Part shown: piece by piece, positions 56,058 through 64,000 of the stretch
Position numbering within the stretch: the first letter of the stretch is position 1
How the letters are laid out: each line of letters starts with the position of its first letter
Source: Pascua guehoae
Lineage: Eukaryota > Basidiomycota > Tremellomycetes > Trichosporonales > Trichosporonaceae
NCBI GenBank assembly: GCA_001600415.1
Contig: BCJX01000006.1
Coordinates: 1,548,364-1,612,363 of the forward strand
Direction: 5' to 3'
DNA: 64,000 nt
Notes under the pieces: generated by a model
The model's input: the letters and a program-made list of their open reading frames with translations, nothing else
Database searches by the model: none
What the model was told of the DNA's origin: nothing
Position numbers and translations under genes: made by a program

Positions 56058-57473
56058 ATGCACACTGTCTACCTCTTGGTGGGGTTTCTTGCCGCCTCCC
56101 TTTGGGCTATGGCACAAGAGATCCCGCCTCTCGTGGTAACATCGCCCCCAAAGGTTAGACAGTGCGCGCTGGTCTCTTTCTCGTGGACTGGCGGTGTACC
56201 CAAATACACTATAGCCATCTTCCTCAACAATTCGTACCGCACAGCCGATCAGCATATCCCCATCGGCTACAACACCAACTTTGAGTGGATTTGCACGTAT
56301 CCAGCGGGCACAACAATCATGTTCCAGGCAATTGGTGACAATGCAACCTGGGATAATACGGACACCTTTGTGGTTCAAGGGGGCGCCACTGCTTGCTTGA
56401 AGACGACATCGGCACCTGTATCATCACCATCAACACAAAGGTCGCTACCAGAGCCAGAAACATCCTCCGAACGGCCAGAGCCAACCACAACCGACTCGCC
56501 AGAGCAAGCCACATCCGAGGCGGCGGCGCCAACGACATCCGACTCGCCACCATCATCCGAGGTGCCAACATCATCCGAGTCGCCAACATCATCCGAGTTG
56601 AGCTCGACCTTGGCCGCAACCTCGCTGGCGAGTTCAATGTCGGCATCGGTCATATCAGCGGCCACCACGGCCACCACGGCCACCACGCCCACCACGGCCA
56701 CCACGGCCACTACGCCACCTGCCAATTCGCCGTCAAGCGACACTGCAGCGCCGTCAACGACCACTGATCCCTTTGCAGGGGCCGCAGTAGCCGGCAGCAG
56801 GAGCGGTCCTAGCACTGCCGCCCTTGCGGGTGGTATCGTCGGTGGTATCCTGGGCGGTGTGCTACTCGCCCTGCTCGCCCTGTTCCTCATCCGTCGCTTC
56901 AGGAAGAAGCCAAGGGCCGACCGCGACCAAACACAATCACTTCACATCAACCACAACTATCGCACACCAGTCACCAGTTCACAATTCATGAATACTCCGC
57001 CCGCGGCGAGCCCCTCGACATACCCCTCGACACACTCATACCTCTACAATGCCCCGCACTACGGCACCGGCCCTTCGCCGCAGCCTAGCATCCCAGCCAC
57101 AGGCAGTTATACAGGGTGAGTACGCCTCAGTCCTCCGACATGCATGACACGCTAACCCTCCAGCGACTACTACAGTGACGACGGAAGCACCGAGATGGCC
57201 AGTACGACTGCCTCTCAGCGTCGACCCAATGGTCAGTCACTACCAACCTCTATGAGCTTGGGTAGTCTGCTAACCACCGCAGACATGTACAAGTATCGCC
57301 CCGAGCCACGCGTACCGCAGCCACAATCCCCACCACCGCCCCAGGTGCCACAACCCCATATAACCCACGCCCAGGACGCGGGCGACTCCCTTCTGCCGCC
57401 CATGTACAACCCTCAGTGGGGTGGGAACGGGCGCCCTGCACCTCCCCCTTCCGGCACCAACAACTTTTTCTAA
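56058..57473 (+). CDS. mucin-like type I membrane protein, 438 aa
   Basis: Exons 56058-57115, 57164-57231 and 57283-57473. Signal peptide 1-19 (MHTVYLLVGFLAASLWAMA). Residues 20-113 form a small beta-type extracellular domain (PPKVRQCALVSFSWTGGVPKY ... TIMFQAIGDN) with N-glycosylation sites NNS and NAT. Residues 114-240 are a Ser/Thr/Pro/Ala stalk with ATT and SPTSSE repeats, likely O-glycosylated. A transmembrane helix lies at about 256-278 (GGIVGGILGGVLLALLALFL) with an RRFRKK stop-transfer. The cytoplasmic tail is about 160 residues, Pro/Gln/Tyr-rich, ending PPPSGTNNFF. The architecture is common in basidiomycete surface proteins and resembles wall-stress sensors, but no WSC domain is present. 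Confidence 0.82.
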
Positions 57474-59304
57474 CCAACCCCCCATCCTACAAAACGACCA
57501 GGTCACGCGGGGCAGGGACAGGGCGGGTGGAGTGCAAGCGTGCGTGGGCACTCCATAATGGCATTTCTATACAGCGCGAGACGCGGACATTATGCACCAG
57601 GCGTGTGACGCGTAGTTGTTAGCATGTTCGCCTTCCAGCCCGGTCGCCGCCACTCGAACCCTGAGCGGTATCAACCCAAACAATCAGGGATTACCTCAAA
57701 CACCGGCATCAAGAGCCGAAGTTTAAAAGCTTGGCGGCTTTCCAGGGCTTTATCCCGTCACTGTCACCCACCGGCGACTGTTCGAAGCAGGCACAGGCAC
57801 CGCGGAACCCACGTCAGAGAACTACCACAGTCCAATGCAGATGTTGTGTCAAGGTGCGCAATAATAATGGTAATGATAATGCTGAAACTGGCCAGGTTTA
57901 CTGTACAGTACTGAAGGTGGGGTGGAGTGTGTACTGTACCTACAGTATCCTTTCGCTTATTTGTGTTGGTCGGTCGCAAGCAACTTGACTCTGCACCTCG
58001 TCTCCAAACTCGATCAAACTCGATACCCCCACTCTAAATAACTCACCTCGGTGTGCGTGTGGAAAGACACCCTGTTCGGGACCACCAATGTTCCGAGCAT
58101 CCTAAGGCTACCCCAGGAGGTCAGCCGTCTCGCGTATCGCTGGGGGATGAGACGGTGATAGTTCAGATCCTCGTGCCCGTGTTGGCGTTGGCCGCAGAAG
58201 ATGACCCCCCGGTACTTGCCAACGGGACGTTGGTCTGCTGTGCCGTCCACAGTGCTGTCCGTGCGAGCCACCCATTCTCGACGTTAGGCTGACTTGTCTT
58301 TTAAATCGACGAGGTGTGTGGCGAGACTCCGCTGGATTCACTGTCCCACATATGAAATTGCGAGTGGAGACACCAAGTTGTCGACCGGCAATTTGCCGTG
58401 CGATTCCTTCAATCGACAGATACCAGTTGTATTACGGGTCCATGGGACTCTCCCACCACCAGACGCTACTGTATTGTGGGTGCCCGCACGAGAACCAACA
58501 ACTCATCAGGGAGGTCCAACTTGGGTGGCGAATATTCAAGACTGGTCTGGACATGTACTTCGACCTTGCCTCACATGGCAGTCCACTTCCACCCGGACTC
58601 TTGCCGACTGGGTGAAGTCTGGCCGGCAACAACAACTCATTGCCCCGTACACGTACCCTCATAAGACATGGCTCGCGAGCACCCCGCGTTCGCTCGCGAT
58701 CGTTTTATCAAGGTCCCGTGGCCAAATGGTACGGCGTCTGACTACGACTTGAAACACAGACGCGTTTCATCCAATCTCTCTTGTCGACTCACAGTGATCA
58801 GGAGATCGCGGGTTGTCGTGACCTTTTTGGACCCCTCGCGAGGTTGGGGAGGGCCGCAGAGTTGTCCGAGCCCTGGGGAGGGCGTGTTGGGGTCCTCCGG
58901 TCGTGGCCTGAGGGTAGCCACTCATTGTGGAAAGGTAAGGCGGTGTGGCGGGCTAATGTCCGTGCGAGCAGTGTGCTTGACGTTTTCAGGTTGAGAGCGT
59001 GGCCATTGCCTCTTGCATTACAGGTTGCTGACAAAGTCGCAGTCGTCCAGCGTCGGAAGCGTGAGTGCTGCATGGACTCTGGAAATGGAACGCACTCTGT
59101 TCCGTCAGACGAGTCGGCCAGTGTGGCGATGTGGTTTGGCAGGGCCTTGGCGGTGATGACTGCAGAGGGTATCTACACTATCCGGCTCGGCAAGCGGCAT
59201 GGACACTCGCTCGCCTGCCACACTTGCAAATCACGGGCGCCTCCAGGACTAGGCGAACCGTGGAGACTCCAAAAAGCTAGGCATTGAGGAACTTAATCCT
59301 CTTC
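57474..59304. other. intergenic, no gene modelled
   Basis: Open frames exist (58294-58752, 58781-59287 on +) but none has splice support or known similarity. They may belong to the decayed coding material further right. Confidence 0.4.
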
Positions 59305-59392
59305 TGACGAGAGTGGGATTCGAACCCACGTCCGAAGACTGCGGAGGTGAGTAGCCTTAACACAGCGCCTTAGACCGCTCGGCCATCTCGCC
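59305..59392 (-). tRNA. tRNA-Leu (AAG) with 10-nt intron
   Basis: Acceptor ggcgaga/tctcgtc (one G-U); class II D arm ggccgagcggtctaaggc; anticodon stem ctgtg/cgcag; anticodon AAG (59356-59358); long variable arm tcttcggac; T arm gtggg-ttcgaat-cccac; discriminator A. The intron is 59345-59354. The nearest T-run lies about 30 bases downstream. Confidence 0.9.
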
Positions 59393-59827
59393 GATGCTGA
59401 TGAGCAACTGCCACGGCCGTCGCCGCTCCGGCGGCTTCCTGCGGCGTGGAGCGACGAGCTTTAGCCAGATTGCGGAGAGAACATGCAGCTGGGGAAGTCA
59501 AGCTAACGTGCAATACGGAACGGGAATCCATCTCTGTCCTCGGGGACCGCTTGGAGGCCCTGTTTACCCATTGTGAAGAATGAGCCGCCGCCGACGGGAC
59601 TTTCTTCGAGATTATCATGGCAACCGCCACAGGTGCACCGTCCCGAAAGCCAAGACGTACTGGTATGGTATCTTGTGCCGTCTATCGGCGGGTAGGTGTG
59701 GAGACAGCTTGTCGTACCGATGAACCACAGTTGGAAAATTCAGCGCATTTCGGGATGGCATTGGTCTTGAGAAGGAGGAGGTGGACGACGACCCATACGT
59801 CAGTGGGCTTCGAGGACGCTCAACTAG

Positions 59828-60656
59828 TCACTCGTCGGCAAAGCACTCGAAGGTGGTACCGACGCGGTTCGCGGCCCCGGGATTCTGGGGCTTCCTAAAC
59901 CCTCGTATCTGGGCATCGACGACTGAGACTGGGCCATCGTTCTTGATCAGTGGTATATTATCCGTTCTGGGTACGGCGCTCTCGTCCCCATGAAGCGCAG
60001 ACAGCAGGGCCTCCTTCTGTTATTGCCGCCCGAGAGCTCCTATTTGACCCCCGCGCTTGACAAGAGGGCTATGAGCGCGGCGTATCGAGCCCTGTTTGGT
60101 GCAGGCCACGATCCAGGCTGGGTTCCCCCATACGAGTTTACTTGACGGCCCTCTTCCGCCAGTGTACTTTTGGGGATCGAGCAATTACTCAGCGACAGAT
60201 GATGGGCCAGCAATGTTCATGTACAGCGTTGTTTCCCTCAGCAAATCTTCCCCAACTCCCCGCCCCCGCCCCCCCCGCCACCGAGGTCCGTTGAACGTGT
60301 GCATTCGCAACGTCCACGCAGGGTGGGATGGTCTCCCAAGGTGTGCAGGATGGGGGACGTGGAGCAAGGATAGGTATGTTCGGAGTATGTAGTGTGTTCG
60401 TTTCAACTGCAACCAATACAGTATCTGACGCGCAATCGTGAAAGGAGTGGACACCTGATAGGGTCGAACAAGTTGATTTCTGCGCTGTGGGTAGAGGGGA
60501 CTGATGATTTCGTATTATAGTAAGTGTTACTATGCAGGACCGCAAGACTATTTGGGAGCTGATGTGCAGGTGGGTGACAAGCTGGATCTGTCTCTGGGAC
60601 TCAACCGCGAACAGCCAGTGAGCGAGTATGACGATTCTAGCAGTGATGACGACTAG
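59828..60656 (+). pseudogene. decayed protein-coding gene, unknown family
   Basis: Protein-like blocks follow one another on the + strand but in different frames. 59828-60145 (GPGILGLPKPSYLGIDD, in-frame TGA at 59924, then DWAIVLDQWYIIRSGYGALV ... DPGWVPPYEFT). 60146-60250 (GPLPPVYFWGSSNYSATDDG). 60421-60519 after a good acceptor (YLTRNRERSGHLIGSNKLIS, ALWVEGTDDFV). 60522-60656 (KCYYAGPQDYLGADVQ ... acidic end SEYDDSSSDDD, stop). No intron choice I tried joins them without a frameshift or stop. Composition resembles the real genes here. Alternatives are single-base assembly errors or exons I misplaced. Confidence 0.45.
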
Positions 60657-61366
60657 TTGTTGGAAGACGGATACGGGGCACATTGTGCTCCGTGGTAGGG
60701 ATGCCTGGTTGCAGAGATGGAAGACCAGATGCGGTTAGTTTGACCAGAGTCGGCTAGTCTAAGTCTATGTGATGCACACCGTCCGACTGACCTGTATGCC
60801 CCCTCCCCCCCCAAGGATTTGCTTCAACAGCTGTTCCCAAGTAGACCGCATTCTTGGTTTGGTCGGTGAAGTGGATGCTTGCGAGCAAGGTCATTGAAGC
60901 GGCGTGTCAGATGGCCGTACACAAGTGCACACCTCCAGTATATGCAAGCGCACAACACTGTCAAACCAGCCCCAACCCGGACGGCCGTGTTCATGTTGAC
61001 TGATATGGGAGCAATGGCCATAAAGGTCCTCGCACCCGGCGCTTGGTGGATACTGGGCATTGGCCGTGAAATGCCACTGTGCCGTGATGCACACACCAGT
61101 TCGGTCATTTTGATTTTGGCTGACACCACGTTACTTTTCGCGTCCTTTCATTGGCCGTCGCGTTTCGCCCGAGTTCAAACCTGGCTCTCAACCCACACTG
61201 CACCCAACTTGGGACCTGAACACCACCAGCTACATCGTTTACTTACGCTTTATCCGCAAAAAATCGACACGACGAGGCCAGCAGCAACGCCGATACCCAA
61301 CTCGCTTGGCTCCCTATCTCTCCGGCCTCTACCGACGCCGCCGACACGGGCAACGGGCGGGGCGCG
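60657..61366. other. intergenic, no gene seen
   Basis: Includes a C-run near 60802. Only the upstream region of the 61367 gene is identifiable. Confidence 0.5.
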
Positions 61367-62930
61367 ATGCTGGTCCCGCTCGTACTGCGCTCGATTGTGC
61401 TGCCGTACCTGCGCACACCCATAGCTGCGGCCGCCAGCGCGGGTGCCAGTGCGAGCGCAAGTGCAAGTGCAGCATCGGCGTCGGCGTCAAGTGCCGCGAG
61501 TACACAAGGTGCCGCGCGCGGCTTTTCGAGCTCGCAGAGACGCAGCCGCGCCGCCGAGGTGGTGCTCGTGCAGGACGCGCTCGAGGACCCTTTTCGGCGG
61601 TCGTGGGAGCCGCCTGCACCGCTGCCACAGCGAACACGACGGCCACCACCGCAGGCGACGGCGGTCCGAGTGGGGGCGGGTGTTCTCGAGGGGCGGTATG
61701 ACGAGCGGCACCATCGGCTACGGCCACCACGAGACGGGCACGATCGAAGAGACGGCATTGGTTCGTTGTTGCGGTTTGGCATTTGTTGAGCGCAAAGGTA
61801 CTGACGGTACAGGCTCGTCTACACCATTGTCTCCATTCTTGACACAGTCACCACCACCCTCGACGCCTCGACACGCCGAGCCGGCGCACCCCACGCATGT
61901 GACGGCTTCGTCGCACAAGGGCAAGGCACGCACCGGCACCTCGTCGAAACCCCCACCGCAGTCTGCGAGACAGCCAATCTCGCAGCCCCAGCCCCTGTCG
62001 CCGTCACGGACAAAGGTCGACGTGCCGCCCGCGGTTGCAAAGCTGCTCGGCGCAAAGCTGTTCCGGATGGCCGTGCTCCACGTCCTCGCGACGCCAGAGT
62101 ACGCGTCCGACGCGGCGCTCGTCGAGTACATGGCCGCGCACCTCGAGGCCAAGGGCGCGGGCAAGCTGGCGCGGCGGCTGCGCCACAGTGTCGAGCTGCG
62201 CGTGCTGGGCGCAGACGGGCGGATCCGGCTGTGGTCTGAGCCTGCGCCGCGTTCCGAAGGGACGTCTGCGCGGCGGAAGCCAGACGATTACTGGCGCCTG
62301 CCCCGTGTGCCCGAGCCGGGCCCGCTGCCGACGGACGCGCAGCGCCTGACACACCACTACAACAAGCAGCTGTCGCGCCTCCTCACAAAGCAGCATGCGA
62401 CCCCTTACCACTCGCCCCTCCGCCGCCCTTCGCACCACGCCCCAGCCAGCGACGACGCGCACGCCCAGCCGCGCCTCCGCCGCGTCCGCGACGTCCTGCA
62501 CTACATTGACCGCCTGCGCAGACACCACAACTTTGTCCCCGACCGCATCACGGCCAATATTGTCGTCAAGGCATGGCTCCAAAACCTCTCGCGCGGCACA
62601 GACGGCGTAGGCCCCAAAGCCAAAGCACACCGGGGGCGTGCCGGTCTCGACGCCCGCGAACTCCGCAACGTCTTCCACCTCGTCAAGGGATCAGTCGAGG
62701 CGCGCGAGCCCGTCGCGTTTGTCGCTAATGACAAGAATGACCCGGCCATTCGCTTCGACGGGCGCGTTAGCTATACCCGCCACATTGTGCCGTTTGGACG
62801 TATCATGGCCCGCGCCATGACGCGCGTGGGCGATAGCGAGGGGCGCGCCGAGCTCAAGGAGTGGGTCAAGCGCATGGAGGGCGAGTTTGGCCACGACGAT
62901 ATCCACAACCACAAGGGCAGGGGGGTCTAG
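61367..62930 (+). CDS. probable mitochondrial PPR-like protein, 503 aa
   Basis: Exon 1 61367-61760 and exon 2 61813-62930, joined through a 52-bp intron with a GTTCGT donor. The N-terminus MLVPLVLRSIVLPYLRTPIA followed by an Ala/Ser-rich stretch and GAARGFSSSQRRSR looks like a mitochondrial presequence with an R-G-F-S-S cleavage-like site. Residues 135-200 are Pro/Ser-rich linker. The C-terminal part is helical; VRDVLHYIDRLRRHHNFVPD followed by RITANIVVKAWLQ resembles a pentatricopeptide repeat (x-P-D-x-x-T-x-N). Paired helices occur at AKLLGAKLFRMAVLHVLATP and AALVEYMAAHLEAKGAGKLA. Role in organelle RNA handling is inferred. The start in exon 1 was preferred over one at 61443, which gives Arg-rich shadow sequence. 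Confidence 0.62.
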
Positions 62931-63532
62931 AGCAGTAGCATTTCTTCGGCATCGGGTTGCTCATTAGCATTCAATTTGGCATGCATTGGATCTGTCTTGC
63001 GTGTCCACTGGGAGAGTCTGAGGAGCTATGGAGATGTGGCTGTTCGGGTTGGAGACCAAGCGTCTTGCTCGGAATCACCGAGAACTAACAGGCCAGCTCT
63101 TGCGGTAGCACTGCACCCAGATGGCTTAATGATTGACTGAAACCTACATGGCTTAGTGATTGACTGAATGCCCCGGTCTCTACTGTTACTGCTGCTATCG
63201 CCGGCTCATTGTCGTCTCCCATGCTTGCCCGGCTTCGTCCTTCTAGCCCAGCTTCGGTCTTAAACTCACCGACCTAATGGCGTCCTTCTTGGTACCTCTC
63301 TCCCTTGCCTCTCCGTCGTCCCCGCTCAGCCTCCCCCTCGTCCATCCTCATCTCGTGCTCGTCCCATCCCGGCCGCATCTCGTCCCCTCTCATCCCCTCA
63401 CCATCTCTCTCCCTCATGTCCCCGAATGTCAGACCACATGTACTTCCCCACTGAGGCCGTTACTTGATCCAATATCAATGCCAATACATCCCGAACCGAT
63501 GATCATGCCAATGCCGATGTGATGCTTGTGTC
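62931..63532. other. convergent 3' spacer, no gene seen
   Basis: The 602 bp lie between two convergent stop codons; C/T-rich in 63270-63420. No gene is seen. Confidence 0.55.
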
Positions 63533-64000
63533 CTAGTACGTCCCGACCTCTCCCTCGATCCACCAGTTATCCGCCTCCCACCCTTGCCCCATGACCCGCA
63601 GCCACTTTTGCCCCTTTTCCCCAACCACCTCTGCCTCCTCTCCCGCCTCGTCCCCCACACGCTCGCGGAGCACAAACCCATCCTCGGCCGCAGCGCGCTC
63701 GACAAGCGCCCGAAGCTCACCCTCGACAAACAGGTGGTAGTACCGATTGAACACCTGTGGCTCCTCGGGCTTGCTCGGTGGGTTCTCGGCGGCGGCGTCC
63801 TGGCCCGCGTCTGGCGTGGTTTGCTCGGCTTGTCCCTCTCTTCCCTGTGCTGCTGGCTTGCCCTTTCCGCCTCTTGGGCCCGCCTTCTTCTCGCCCTTGG
63901 CCGCAAGCACCCACGGTACGAGCACGTCCTGTACGCGCTCGCCGCCGGCGTCCGCTAGGCTGCCCATCTTTCGCCGGCTCGCGGGGCCTTGCTCGTACGC
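63533..64000 (-). CDS. TRM9: tRNA wobble-uridine carboxymethyl methyltransferase, C-terminal part
   Basis: The frame is open from the window edge to a stop at 63533, so the 5' part lies outside. The visible 155 residues match the C-terminal region of Trm9/ALKBH8-type methyltransferases: QDVLVPWV after an Arg-rich ASRRK segment, then FNRYYHLFVEGELRALVE and the terminal EADNWWIEGEV, which correspond to the family's R-Y-Y-H-x-Y and R-D-N-W-W motifs. The enzyme methylates carboxymethyl-uridine at the wobble position with Trm112. A Lys/Gly/Gln-rich insert (about residues 35-75 of the visible part) between the two conserved blocks is longer than in yeast. The SAM-binding domain is not in the window. 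Confidence 0.85.
   Translation of the reverse strand, partial: AYEQGPASRRKMGSLADAGGERVQDVLVPWVLAAKGEKKAGPRGGKGKPAAQGREGQAEQTTPDAGQDAAAENPPSKPEEPQVFNRYYHLFVEGELRALVERAAAEDGFVLRERVGDEAGEEAEVVGEKGQKWLRVMGQGWEADNWWIEGEVGTY

Noticed and set aside
61443..62930. Start of the PPR-like gene at 61443
   Set aside because: That frame gives an Arg/His-rich N-terminus typical of a shadow. The exon from 61367 gives a mitochondrial presequence and joins exon 2 in phase through a 52-bp intron.

Overview
The window is nuclear DNA from a GC-rich, intron-rich fungus. Spliced genes have short introns with GTGAGT-type donors, CTAAC/CTGAC branch points and C/G-ending codons. The gene set (CBF5, eS17, P0, GOT1, cytochrome c peroxidase, delta-12 desaturase, acyl-CoA oxidase, membrane-anchored GH71, TRM9) fits a basidiomycete yeast, most likely Tremellomycetes and possibly Trichosporonales. 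The lineage is inferred, not read from a marker gene.

Layout. 0-2.6 kb: an assembly gap, a 15-bp tandem repeat and the 3' part of GOT1 with unusually long introns. 3.4-4.0 kb: a small unknown gene. 4-10 kb: mostly non-coding, with two Tc1/mariner-like MITEs, an interrupted tRNA-Ala and an intact tRNA-Thr. 10.4-12 kb: a D-2-hydroxyacid dehydrogenase with a gap and a MITE fragment in its intron. 13-21.7 kb: two small secreted proteins, eS17 (RPS17), aspartyl aminopeptidase and CBF5. 24.4-34 kb: cytochrome c peroxidase (8 exons), a single-exon reverse-transcriptase-related (rvt-type) gene and a membrane-anchored GH71 alpha-1,3-glucanase. 34-48 kb: intron-containing tRNAs (Asp, Lys, Cys, Met), a secreted PDLP-repeat protein, a small unknown gene and a delta-12 fatty acid desaturase. 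49.6-57.5 kb: acyl-CoA oxidase, a SUR7/claudin-like membrane protein, ribosomal P0 and a mucin-like type I membrane protein. 59.3-64 kb: tRNA-Leu, a decayed gene, a probable mitochondrial PPR-like protein and the 3' part of TRM9 running off the end.

The genes are ordinary housekeeping and surface genes, not a co-regulated cluster. Themes are RNA and translation (CBF5, eS17, P0, TRM9, tRNAs), lipid metabolism (desaturase, acyl-CoA oxidase) and cell surface or secretion (GH71, SUR7-like, mucin-like, GOT1, three secreted proteins). The most interesting item is the rvt-type gene at 27.5-30.1 kb: an intact 877-residue cellular reverse transcriptase relative with motif A, B and C residues and no retrotransposon context. 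Second is an AT-rich 582-bp unit at 46.6-47.2 kb bounded by an exact copy of the last 18 bases of tRNA-Cys, which looks like an integration scar. Exon boundaries were placed by hand from splice signals and reading-frame continuity and have not been checked against transcripts.
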